From the NCBI RefSeq assembly GCF_007665395.1, contig NZ_VDND01000003.1, forward strand, positions 62,001 through 126,000: a stretch of 64,000 nt of DNA, read 5' to 3'. Made by a program: the position numbers and the translations under genes. How positions within the stretch are numbered: the stretch's first letter is position 1; each line of letters starts with the position of its first letter. The notes beneath the pieces were generated by a model. The model was given only the letters and a program-made list of their open reading frames with translations. It was not told where the DNA came from and searched no databases. Below are positions 36,332-44,540 of the stretch, in pieces. This DNA is from Pseudomonas oryzihabitans. GTDB lineage: Bacteria; Pseudomonadota; Gammaproteobacteria; Pseudomonadales; Pseudomonadaceae.

Positions 36332-36394
36332 GGCGATTCCAGAAGGAAGAACAGCCGTTAGCCTAGCAGCTGAGGATGGGCAGCGAGACGCACC

Positions 36395-36815
36395 GGTTTT
36401 TCCCCCTCTCCCTCCGGGAGAGGGCCGGGGTGAGGGAAGCGTGGGCTGTTGGGCTTCGCTGGGCTCAACCCAACCTACTGGTGCAAGGCTTTTCCCCCTC
36501 TCCCTCGGGGAGAGGGCCGGGATGAGGGTGGCCGGGGCTGTTGAGCTTCGCTGGGCTCAACCCAACCTACAGGAGAGCGTCGCTTTTCCCCCTCTCCCTC
36601 CAGGAGAGGGCCGGGGTGAGGGTGGCCGGGGCTGTTGGGCTTCGCTGCGCTCAACCCAACCTACGGGCGGGCGTCGCTTTTCCCCCTCTCCCTCGGGGAG
36701 AGGGCCGGGGTGAGGGTGGCCGGGGCTGTTGGGCTTCGCTGGGCTCAATCCAACCTACGGGTGCAAGGCTTTTCCCCCTCTCCCCCTGGGAGAGGGCTGG
36801 GGTGAGGGGCAAGCC
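36395..36815. repeat. tandem array of family A and B repeats (~94-bp period)
   Basis: Five A palindromes (CCCCCTCTCCCTC.GGGAGAGGGC... type) begin near 36400, 36493, 36586, 36681 and 36775. Between them are four B repeats (GTTGGGCTTCGCTG.GCTCA type, near 36448, 36540, 36633 and 36728). No gene is supported in the 499-bp gap 36332-36830. The A palindrome may form strong hairpins at the 3' ends of both flanking transcripts' regions. Confidence 0.85.
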
Positions 36816-36830
36816 CGTTCGACGCCTGCC

Positions 36831-37895
36831 CTAGAACAACCCCAGTTGCTCCCCTGGCGGGGCGAACTGACTGCAGTCCGGGCCTTCGCCTTCACGCCGC
36901 TCCAGGCCGAAGCGGCGGCGGGCCAGGCGAAAGCGCTGGGCCAGCAACTCGGCGAACTGCCCTTCGCCCTTCATGCGGATGCCGAAGCGGCTGTCGTAGT
37001 TCTTGCCGCCGCGCGATTGGCGGATCAGGCTCATCACATGGGCGGCCCGCTCGGGGAAGTGCGTTTGCAGCCATTCCTCGAACAGCCCGGCGATCTCCAG
37101 CGGCAGGCGCAGCAGGGCATAACCGGCCGAGCGGGCGCCGTGGTCGCGGGCCGCCTCCAGCAGGGCTTCCAGCTCGTGGTCGTTGATCATGGGGATCATG
37201 GGGGCCAGCAGGGCGCTCACCGGCACCCCGTGCTCGTGCAGGGTGCGCATGGCGCGCAGCCGGGCCTGGGGCGCCGCGGTGCGGGGTTCGAGGATGCGCT
37301 TGAGGTCGTCGTCCAGCGTCGTCAGGCTGAAGGCCACCCGCACTAGGTTGCGTTCGGCCAGCTGCACGAAGAGATCCAGGTCGCGCAGGATCAGCGCGCT
37401 CTTGGTGATGAGGGTGACCGGATGGCGATAGCGCAGCAGGACCTCCAACGCCTGGCGGGTCAGTTGGTACTGTCGCTCGATGGGCTGGTAGCCATCGGTA
37501 TTGATGCCCAGGGCGATGGGCTGCGGCTGGTAGCCCGGCTTGCACAGCTCCGCCTCCAAACGCTCCACCAGGTTGGTCTTGGCGATCAGCTGGGTCTCGA
37601 AATCGATGCCCGGCGACAGGTCCCAATAGGCGTGGGAGGGCCGGGCGAAGCAATAGATGCAGCCGTGCTCGCAACCGCGATAGGGATTTACCGAGCGGTC
37701 GAAACCGACATCCGGGGACTGGTTGCGGCTGATGACGGTCTTGGCCGTTTCCTGACGGACGCTGGTGGTAAAGGTCAGCGGCGTCGCCTCTTCGTACCAG
37801 CCGTCGTGCTCGACCTCGCTGCGGGTCGCGGCGAAGCGATTGTGCGGATTGCTGGCGGTGCCACGGCCGCGTGGCGGACGCTGGGGCTGGGGCAT
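36831..37895 (-). CDS. PA0069-family radical SAM protein
   Basis: 354 residues. The 4Fe-4S cluster motif is C75-x3-C79-x2-C82 in YRGCEHGCIYCFARPSHAY, typical of the SplB-like/Rv2578c branch. IALGINTDGYQPIERQYQLTRQALEVL and VTLITKSALILRDLDL follow, as in this family. P. aeruginosa PA0069 is a known LexA-regulon member, and a LexA-like box lies directly upstream here, so a DNA-damage role is likely, though the reaction is unknown. The ATG at 37895 is the sensible start; the in-frame extension upstream runs through the box. Confidence 0.88.
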   Translation of the reverse strand: MPQPQRPPRGRGTASNPHNRFAATRSEVEHDGWYEEATPLTFTTSVRQETAKTVISRNQSPDVGFDRSVNPYRGCEHGCIYCFARPSHAYWDLSPGIDFETQLIAKTNLVERLEAELCKPGYQPQPIALGINTDGYQPIERQYQLTRQALEVLLRYRHPVTLITKSALILRDLDLFVQLAERNLVRVAFSLTTLDDDLKRILEPRTAAPQARLRAMRTLHEHGVPVSALLAPMIPMINDHELEALLEAARDHGARSAGYALLRLPLEIAGLFEEWLQTHFPERAAHVMSLIRQSRGGKNYDSRFGIRMKGEGQFAELLAQRFRLARRRFGLERREGEGPDCSQFAPPGEQLGLF

Positions 37896-37910
37896 GACGA
37901 GACCTCTATA

Positions 37911-37926
37911 ATGTATATTTGTACAG
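37911..37926 (-). promoter_or_regulatory. LexA box of the PA0069-like gene
   Basis: Plus-strand ATGTATATTTGTACAG differs from CTGTATATATATACAG at three positions and keeps the TGTATAT and TACAG cores. It lies 16-31 bp upstream of the ATG. The orthologue in P. aeruginosa is LexA-controlled (established). Confidence 0.65.
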
Positions 37927-37997
37927 TATAGGGCCTGGGCGATCCGGGCAAGGGGACAGTCGTCGGCTGGGCGCCGTAAGGTCCGGCAGCCCAGCCG

Positions 37998-38032
37998 GCA
38001 GGATCGGTGGCCGCGCGGGCCACCGATCCTGC
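37998..38032 (-). terminator. 15-bp hairpin after the OprD-family gene
   Basis: GCAGGATCGGTGGCC, a 5-nt loop, GGCCACCGATCCTGC: a perfect stem 3 bp past the porin stop. There is no T-run, but the stem is long enough to end or protect the transcript. Confidence 0.6.
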
Positions 38033-38035
38033 GCC

Positions 38036-39304
38036 CTACAACACCGAAATCGGGTAGTTGAGGATGATGCGGTTCTCGTCGAAGGAGCCGCTGGCGCTGT
38101 AGTCGCGTCTCATGCTGGAGTTGCGCCAGCGGATCAGCAGCTTCTTCAGCGGACCGCTCTGCACCTCGTATTGCACCTCGGATTCGCGGCCCCATTCCTT
38201 GCCGTCGGTGATGCTGCCGGTGTGGACGTTGTCGCCGCTGAGATAGCGATTCATCAGGGTCAGGCCCGGTACGCCGAAGGCGGCGAAGTTGTGGTCGTAG
38301 CGCACCTGCCAGGAGCGTTCCCGGGCGTTGTCGTAGCTGGAGTTGTAGCTGTCGTTGGCCAGGGTGCCGCCGCTGGTGCCGTTGACCCTCATCCAGGCGC
38401 TGTCGCCACTGACGCGCTGCAGGCCAACATAGAAGGTGCCGCCACCCTGCTTGGCCGAAAGCAGCGCATAGGCAGTGCGGTTGTCCAGGGCACCGGCGCG
38501 AGCGGCGCCATCGTCGTCGCCGATGAAGTAGCCGAGGTTGGCGCCCAGGGTCCAGCTGCCCACCGGCTGGTAGTGGATCAGGTTGATGAACTTCTGGTGG
38601 TAGATGTCTTCGAGCTGGGCATACCAGAGGCCAACTCGGGTGCGCTTCTCGTTGAAGGTGTATTCGCCGCCGACGAAGTTGAAGCGGTCGGAGGTGGCAT
38701 TGGCGCGGCCCTGCATGAACATGTCTTCCATGCTGGCATCGTTGCGCGGGCTGTTCTGGCGCATCTGGCCGCCCCAGAGTTCCAGGTTCTGGATCTCGGT
38801 GGAGTGGATCTGCGCGCCCTGGAAGGTCTGCGGCAGCGAACGGCCATCGTCGGATCTGAGGATCGGCAGCACGGCGAACCATTCGCCGACCTTGATATCG
38901 GTCTTGGAGATCTTGGCCTTGGCCGCCACCGCCAGGCGGCCGAAGTCCTTGGCCGGTTCATTGCCGGCATGGGTCGGCAGCAGCTGGGTACCGTAGGTGC
39001 CGGCACCGCCATCGAGTTTGACCGAGTAGAGGCCGAGGGCATCGATGCCGAAGCCCACCGGACCCTGGGTGTAGCCCGAGGTCAGGCCGAAGATGAAGCT
39101 CTGGGTCCATTCCTCGGCCTTGTTCTGCGCGGTGTAGGCCGGATCGACGAAGTTGCGATTGAAATAGAAGTTACGCAGGTTGAGATTGGCCTTGGTGCCG
39201 TCGATGAAGCCGCTATCTGCGGCCCACAGGGGAGCGGTACTGGCCAGGGTGGCGAAGGCGGCGCAGGCACGGACGAGCCGGCCGGAAGCGAGTCGAGTGC
39301 TCAT
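38036..39304 (-). CDS. OprD-family outer-membrane porin
   Basis: 422 residues with a signal peptide (about 1-28, ...APLWA). The mature N-terminus DSGFIDGTKANLNLRNFYFNRNF is the OprD signature, followed by GFIDALGLYSVKLDGG-like strands and a C-terminus ending in ILNYPISVL. These 18-strand monomeric channels pass small carboxylates or basic amino acids. The MHS permease lies just upstream on the same strand, so it may pass aromatic or alicyclic acids (quinate, shikimate, dehydroshikimate, protocatechuate). The ATG at 39304 has AAGGA at the right distance. Confidence 0.9.
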   Translation of the reverse strand: MSTRLASGRLVRACAAFATLASTAPLWAADSGFIDGTKANLNLRNFYFNRNFVDPAYTAQNKAEEWTQSFIFGLTSGYTQGPVGFGIDALGLYSVKLDGGAGTYGTQLLPTHAGNEPAKDFGRLAVAAKAKISKTDIKVGEWFAVLPILRSDDGRSLPQTFQGAQIHSTEIQNLELWGGQMRQNSPRNDASMEDMFMQGRANATSDRFNFVGGEYTFNEKRTRVGLWYAQLEDIYHQKFINLIHYQPVGSWTLGANLGYFIGDDDGAARAGALDNRTAYALLSAKQGGGTFYVGLQRVSGDSAWMRVNGTSGGTLANDSYNSSYDNARERSWQVRYDHNFAAFGVPGLTLMNRYLSGDNVHTGSITDGKEWGRESEVQYEVQSGPLKKLLIRWRNSSMRRDYSASGSFDENRIILNYPISVL

Positions 39305-39526
39305 GGGTGGTCCTTGTTCTTGTCGGTAAGGGGTGCCCTGCCGGCGCGGAGGCGGCATCTGACGTGGGCGAGGTAAGGCGGCGAGCGGCGGGGGTATCGC
39401 TAGGAGGGTGCGGGCAACATGGGAGATTCCTTTCTTATTCGAATTAGTGGAAGGCAGCGACCGAAAGACTCGGCCGCTTAGTTATATGACAACGTATGTC
39501 TTGCTGCAAGGCTACCGAAGTAGCTG

Positions 39527-39557
39527 GCTGGAGCCTCCGCCTGGCGCAGGCTCCAGC
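39527..39557 (-). terminator. hairpin after the MHS permease gene
   Basis: GCTGGAGCCT, an 11-nt loop, AGGCTCCAGC: a perfect 10-bp stem 6 bp beyond the permease stop. It suggests the porin downstream has its own promoter in 39305-39526, where an AT-rich stretch (39430-39500) is seen. Confidence 0.5.
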
Positions 39558-39562
39558 GGAGG

Positions 39563-40954
39563 TCAGACGCTGGCCTTGAGGCTGTCCTGACGGGCCGTGT
39601 CGTAGGCGCCCTTGTCCATCTGCACCGCGCCCGGCTTGCCCAGTTCGCTCATGGGCACGCGGTAGGTTTCCGGCGACAGATAGGCGGCCAGGGCCGACAG
39701 GCAGGTCACGCCGAAGGCCAGGCTACCGACCACCAGCCAGATGTTGTCGGTGCCGGGCGGTGCGACCAGGGTGAACAGCGCCGGCAGCATGGCGGTGAAC
39801 ATGGTGCCGATGTTCTGCGAGATGGCCATGGCCGAGACGCGGTAGCGGGTCTGGAACTGCTCCGGGTAGAAGCTGGGGAAGACCGCGTTGTAGCCCTGGT
39901 AGACCACGCCCCACATCAGCAGCGACATGACGAAGGCCAGCGGCAGGTTGTGGATGCTGATGGCATAGAGATAACCGAAGGCCAGCAGGCCGGAGCCCAG
40001 GGCGCCACCGATCATGGTCGGGCGCCGGCCGATACGGTCGGAGAGGTTGCCGACGAAGGGGATCACCAGCACCGCGACGATGTTGCCGACCACGGGTATC
40101 CAGAGGTAGACGCTCTTGTCGAAGCCGATGCCGTAGGCCGGCTGCACCGCATAGGCGGCGCCGAAGATGGTGGCCACCACCGGGATCACGTTCATCAGCG
40201 CCATCAGGGCGACCAGGATCATGGACTTCCAGCTGGTGCTCAGGGCTTCGCCGATGGGCGAGCGCTTGGCGACGGTCTCGGCCTTGGCTTCTTCCTTGAC
40301 GAAGGCCGGCGTCTCATGGACCTCGCGACGGATGATGAAGCCGGCCAGCAGCACGAAGGCGCTGAGCAGGAAGGGAATGCGCCAGCCCCAGCTGTTGAAG
40401 GCGTCGGCGGGCATGAAGTAGGCCAGCGGCAGGAACACCGCGGCGGCCATCACCTGGCCGGCCTGCACCCCCTGCAGGGTGAAGCTCGCGTAGTAGCCAC
40501 GCCGGCCGAAGGGCGCGTGTTCGAGCACCATCGAACTGGCGCCGGAGATCTCGCCAGCGACGGCGAAGCCCTGGATCAGCCGCAGCACCACCAGCAGGAT
40601 GGGGGCGAGGATGCCGATCTGGTGGTAGGTCGGCAGCAGGCCCACGGCCATGGTGGCGATGCCCATGAGGAACATGCACAGCAGCAGGACGTTCTTGCGG
40701 CCGCGGGTATCGCCCCAGTGACCGAGGACGAAGGCGCCGACCGGACGCGCCAGGTAGCCCACGCCATAGGTGGCGAGGGAGGCGACGATGGCGATCTTGG
40801 GATCGGTGGAGGGGAAGAAGATCTGTGGGAAGATCAGCGCCGCGGCCTGGGCGTAGATGAAGAAGTCGTAGTATTCCAGTGCCGAGCCGATCCAGCCGCT
40901 AGCGGTGGCTTTCTTGGCTTGGGAGCCGGTCGTGGGGGAGGCGGTATTGGCCAT
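39563..40954 (-). CDS. MHS-family MFS symporter (shikimate/dehydroshikimate type)
   Basis: 463 residues, 12 helices. The metabolite:H+ symporter hallmarks are SALEYYDFFIYAQAAALIFPQIFFP at the start, ARPVGAFVLGHWGDTRGRKNVLL (loop 2-3), RLIQGFAVAGEISGASSMVLEHAP and GNLSDRIGRRPTMIGG in the second half. It diverges from quiC1 across a 450-bp regulatory gap, so import of dehydroshikimate, shikimate or quinate is the best guess (ShiA-like); protocatechuate is an alternative. Confidence 0.87.
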   Translation of the reverse strand: MANTASPTTGSQAKKATASGWIGSALEYYDFFIYAQAAALIFPQIFFPSTDPKIAIVASLATYGVGYLARPVGAFVLGHWGDTRGRKNVLLLCMFLMGIATMAVGLLPTYHQIGILAPILLVVLRLIQGFAVAGEISGASSMVLEHAPFGRRGYYASFTLQGVQAGQVMAAAVFLPLAYFMPADAFNSWGWRIPFLLSAFVLLAGFIIRREVHETPAFVKEEAKAETVAKRSPIGEALSTSWKSMILVALMALMNVIPVVATIFGAAYAVQPAYGIGFDKSVYLWIPVVGNIVAVLVIPFVGNLSDRIGRRPTMIGGALGSGLLAFGYLYAISIHNLPLAFVMSLLMWGVVYQGYNAVFPSFYPEQFQTRYRVSAMAISQNIGTMFTAMLPALFTLVAPPGTDNIWLVVGSLAFGVTCLSALAAYLSPETYRVPMSELGKPGAVQMDKGAYDTARQDSLKASV

Positions 40955-41235
40955 GTGTTGTCTCCGGAATTATTGTCAGGCCAGGATGAAATTCGGCGGC
41001 GCGCCAGAGCGTGAACGGGCAGCGCAGGGCCGAACAGATAGCGGGATGCGGGGCTAGCCTGGCCGTCGGCGACTGGCCACGGGTGGGCGACAGGCGAGAC
41101 GGGAGGCGAAGGATAGCGTGGATAGCTGGGACATGGGCGCACACTCTTGTTTGTCTTGTTATGGTCGACGCGGCGGAAGCAGGAGCGCAGAAGGCTCTGA
41201 AATCAATAGTGCGAGGCGTCGCCCTGGCTGGTCAA

Positions 41236-41285
41236 TTCGCTGAACGCCCAACTGTTCGATCAGCGAACAGAAACTAACCGGTTCG
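41236..41285. promoter_or_regulatory. candidate TetR operators in the permease/quiC1 gap
   Basis: CTGTTCG-ATCAG-CGAACAG (41252-41270) is a perfect dyad. TTCGCTGA (41236-41243) is the inverted copy of TCAGCGAA (41260-41267), and GTTCG recurs at 41281-41285. The cluster is 120-170 bp upstream of quiC1. The rest of the 450-bp gap 40955-41404 holds no gene. Confidence 0.5.
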
Positions 41286-41404
41286 TACATAATTCATTGT
41301 TGGGTTTTCGGGCGCCGAGAATAATCGCCCCCAGACCCGACGAACCAGACCTTCTCCGCGGCGGTCATCCGACGGAGAAGACCGTTCAATACAGGAGCAC
41401 CGGC

Positions 41405-43306
41405 ATGCAGCGTTCCATCGCGACCGTATCCATCAGTGGCACCCTGACCGAAAAGCTCGAAGCCATCGCGGCGGCGGGCTTCGACGGCGTGGAGATCTTC
41501 GAGAACGACCTGCTGTATTCCGGCGCCAGCCCCCGCGAAATTCGCCAGCGCACCCACGACCTGGGCCTGGCCATCACCCTGTTTCAGCCGTTCCGCGATT
41601 TCGAAGGCGGCCGCCGCGAGCGCCTGCAACGCAATCTCGACCGCGCCGAGCGCAAGTTCGACCTCATGCAGGAGCTGGGCACCGACCTCGTCCTGGTCTG
41701 CAGCAACACCGCCGCCGACAGCCTCGGCGATGAACGCCTGATCGCCGACGACCTGCAGCTGCTGGCCGAACGGGCCGCGCCGCGCAACCTGCGCATCGGC
41801 TACGAAGCCCTGGCCTGGGGCCGCCACGTCAATACCTGGCAACAGGTCTGGCGGCTGGTGAAGGCGGTCGATCACCCCAATCTCGGCGTGCTGCTCGACA
41901 GCTTCCACACCCTGTCCATCGGCGGCGATCCGGCCGGTATCGCCCAGATCCCGGGGGACAAGATCTTCTTCGTGCAGATGGCCGACGCGCCCTTGCTGCA
42001 GATGGATGTGCTGGAGTGGAGCCGGCATTTCCGCTGCTTCCCGGGACAGGGCGAATTCGACCTGGCGGGTTTCCTCGCGCCCATCCTGCAGACCGGCTAC
42101 CAGGGACCGCTGTCCCTGGAAATCTTCAACGACGGCTTCCGCGCCGCCCAGACCCGCGCCACCGCCGCCGATGGCCTGAGGTCGCTGCTGTACCTGGAAG
42201 AGCAGACCGCCGCCCGGCTGCAGCGCGAGGAGACCCCGGTGCCGGCGCCGCTGTTCGCCCCGCCCCAGGCGCCGCGCCTGGAGGGCACCGAGTTCCTCGA
42301 ATTCGCCGTGGACGACGTGCATGGCGCCGAGCTGGCCCGCTGGCTGGGCAAGCTGGGTTTTGCCCAGGCCGGCCGGCACCGCTCCAAGAACGTCAAGCTG
42401 CTGCGCCAGGGCGAGATCAACCTGGTGCTCAATGCCGAACCCTATTCCTTCGGCCACAATTTCTTCGAAGCCCATGGCCCCTCGCTGTGCGCCATGGCCT
42501 TGCGGGTGCCGGATAGCCAGGGCGCCCTGGAGCGTGCCCAGCAGTACCGGGCGCAACCCTATCGCGGCCTGGTCGGGCCCAACGAGCGCGAGATCCCGGC
42601 GGTACGGGCGCCGGATGGCAGCCTGATCTATCTCGCCGACCGCGGCGCCGATGGTCGTAGCCTCTACGACACCGACTTCGACGTCAGCGCCGGCGCCAGT
42701 GGCGGCCTCGGGCTGACCCATGTCGACCACGTGGCCATCGCCCTGCCGGCTGACGCCCTGGACAGCTGGGTGCTGTTCTACAAGAGCCTGTTCGACTTCA
42801 GCGCCGACGACGAGGTGGTGGTTCCCGATCCCTATGGGCTGGTGAAGAGCCGCGCGTTGAAGAATCGCGAGAGCAACGTGCGCCTGGCACTGAACATCTC
42901 GGAGAACCGCAACACCGCCATCGCCCGCGCCCTGTCCAGCTACCGGGGGTCCGGGGTCCATCACATCGCCTTCGCCTGCCATGACATCTTCCAGGCGGTG
43001 GAGCAGGCCAAGGCCGCCGGGGTGCCGCTGCTGGAGATTCCGATGAACTACTACGACGACCTGGGGGCGCGCTTCGATTTCGATGACGACTTCCTCAGTC
43101 GCCTGGCCTATTACAACGTACTCTATGACCGCGATGCCCAGGGTGGCGAGCTGTTCCACGTCTACACCGAGTCCTTCGCCGACCGCTTCTTCTTCGAAAT
43201 CCTGCAGCGCAAGGATTACAGTGGCTACGGCGCGGCCAACAGCCCGGTACGCCTGGCGGCCATGCTGCAGGCCCGCCAGGGCCGACCGGCGCCAGCGGAA
43301 TTCTGA
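41405..43306 (+). CDS. quiC1: 3-dehydroshikimate dehydratase QuiC1
   Basis: 633 residues, a two-part fusion. Residues 1-280 form a TIM-barrel dehydratase (GFDGVEIFENDLL, LVLVCSNT, IGYEALAWGRHVNTW, LGVLLDSFHTLSIG, FVQMADAP, LSLEIFND carry the metal ligands). Residues 290-620 are an HPPD-like double vicinal-oxygen-chelate domain (LTHVDHVAIALP, GVHHIAFACHDIF, YNVLYDRDAQGGELFHVYTESF). This is the Pseudomonas QuiC1 layout. The reaction makes protocatechuate from 3-dehydroshikimate. AGGAG precedes the ATG at 41405. The TetR gene follows 80 bp downstream on the same strand. Confidence 0.92.
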   Translation: MQRSIATVSISGTLTEKLEAIAAAGFDGVEIFENDLLYSGASPREIRQRTHDLGLAITLFQPFRDFEGGRRERLQRNLDRAERKFDLMQELGTDLVLVCSNTAADSLGDERLIADDLQLLAERAAPRNLRIGYEALAWGRHVNTWQQVWRLVKAVDHPNLGVLLDSFHTLSIGGDPAGIAQIPGDKIFFVQMADAPLLQMDVLEWSRHFRCFPGQGEFDLAGFLAPILQTGYQGPLSLEIFNDGFRAAQTRATAADGLRSLLYLEEQTAARLQREETPVPAPLFAPPQAPRLEGTEFLEFAVDDVHGAELARWLGKLGFAQAGRHRSKNVKLLRQGEINLVLNAEPYSFGHNFFEAHGPSLCAMALRVPDSQGALERAQQYRAQPYRGLVGPNEREIPAVRAPDGSLIYLADRGADGRSLYDTDFDVSAGASGGLGLTHVDHVAIALPADALDSWVLFYKSLFDFSADDEVVVPDPYGLVKSRALKNRESNVRLALNISENRNTAIARALSSYRGSGVHHIAFACHDIFQAVEQAKAAGVPLLEIPMNYYDDLGARFDFDDDFLSRLAYYNVLYDRDAQGGELFHVYTESFADRFFFEILQRKDYSGYGAANSPVRLAAMLQARQGRPAPAEF

Positions 43307-43386
43307 GCGAAGCGGGTCCCTGCGGGGACGCGCACCTCCCCAGCGGTGGCACTGCGGTGCCACCCCGACGACAAGAGTCAAACCCG

Positions 43387-44043
43387 ATGCAGGACACCCC
43401 GGCGCTCGCGCCCACGCTCCGTACGCCGCGCAAGAACAATCCCGAGAAGACCCGCCAGGCCATCCTCGCCGCCGCCGTGGCGGAATTCGCCGATGTGGGC
43501 CTGAGCGGCGCCCGGGTGGATGCCATCGCCGAGCGCACCCATACCTCCAAGCGGATGATCTACTACTACTTCGGCAGCAAGGAGCAGCTCTACCTGACGG
43601 TGCTGGAAAAGCTCTACAGCGATGTACGGGGCGATGAGGCGGAGCTGCCGCTGGACCGACTCGCGCCGCTGGAGGCGATCCGGACCCTGGCGGAATTCCT
43701 CTTCGAGCATCACCGCAGCCATGACGATTTCATTCGCGTGGTGAGCATCGAGAACATCCATCGCGGCCGCCACCTGGCGCAATCCGAGACCATCTCCAGC
43801 CTCAACTCCTCGGCGCTGGAAGCACTGCGCCGCATCCTGGCCCGGGGCGAAGCCAACGGCGAGGTCCGCGCCGGCCTGGACGTGGTGGACGTGCACCTGT
43901 TGATGTGTTCGTTCTGTTTCTATCGCGTCTCCAACCGGCACACCTTCGGTCGCATCCACGCCATCGACATGGAGGATCCGGCCGTGTTGCAGCGCCACAA
44001 GGCCATGATCGGCGATGCCATGGTGCGGTATCTGCAGCCGTAG
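43387..44043 (+). CDS. TetR-family regulator of the dehydroshikimate cluster
   Basis: 218 residues. The HTH reads EKTRQAILAAAVAEFADVGLSGARVDAIAERTHTSKRMIYYYFGSKEQLYLTVLEKLY, followed by a TetR_C-type ligand domain (LDRLAPLEAIRTLAEFLFEHHRSHDDFIRVVSIENIHRGRHLA). It is downstream of quiC1 and probably co-transcribed. A dyad in the quiC1 upstream region is a likely operator. The inducer may be dehydroshikimate or protocatechuate (inference). Confidence 0.88.
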   Translation: MQDTPALAPTLRTPRKNNPEKTRQAILAAAVAEFADVGLSGARVDAIAERTHTSKRMIYYYFGSKEQLYLTVLEKLYSDVRGDEAELPLDRLAPLEAIRTLAEFLFEHHRSHDDFIRVVSIENIHRGRHLAQSETISSLNSSALEALRRILARGEANGEVRAGLDVVDVHLLMCSFCFYRVSNRHTFGRIHAIDMEDPAVLQRHKAMIGDAMVRYLQP

Positions 44044-44048
44044 GGTAT

Positions 44049-44520
44049 CTGCGCCACCCTCACCCCGGCCCTCTTCCAGAGGGAGAGGGCGAACCTAGAT
44101 AGGTAGGGTGGAAAACCGCGTAGCGTTTTCCACGCGGCTGCCCAAGCAATCTTCTCTCGGAGAGAAGACGGGCCTCGTAGAGTGGGTTGAGATGGTCTCA
44201 GCGTCGAAGCTCAGCGCTGCCGGATACCCCGCGTTGGGCTTCGCTGCGCTCAACCCAACCTACGGACCTTTCCACCCCCTCTCCCTCAGAGAGAGGACGA
44301 ACCCAGATACGTAGCTCAGAAAACCGCGCAGCATTTTCCACGCGGCCGTCCGAGTAATCTTCTTTCGGAGAGAGGGCAAGCCTCGTAGAGTGGGTTGAGA
44401 CGGTCTCATCGTCGAAGCCCGGCGCTGCCGGATACTCCGCGTTGGGCTTCGCTGCGCTTAACCCAACCTACGGACCCACCCCCTCTCCCTCAGGGAGAGG
44501 GCCGGGGTGAGGGCGAGGCC
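44049..44520. repeat. two-copy 208-bp repeat with family A, B and C elements
   Basis: A unit of about 208 bp occurs twice in direct orientation; for example GTTGGGCTTCGCTGCGCT starts at 44233 and 44441. Each unit has an A-like palindrome, a C palindrome (GTGGAAAACCGCG at 44108, degenerate in copy 2), a TAGAGTGGGTTGAGA segment and a B repeat. A further A copy closes the array near 44480-44513. No gene is supported in this 497-bp gap. Confidence 0.85.
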
Positions 44521-44540
44521 CAGCACCCCAGCCAAACCCC

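Noticed and set aside
36395..36815. CRISPR-like regular repeats
   Set aside because: Spacers are nearly identical to each other, units are long composites of known intergenic palindromes, and no cas gene is present.
37896..38882. N-terminal extension of the radical SAM ORF to 683 codons
   Set aside because: The extra part runs through the LexA-like box and antisense to the OprD porin. The ATG at 37895 fits the family start.
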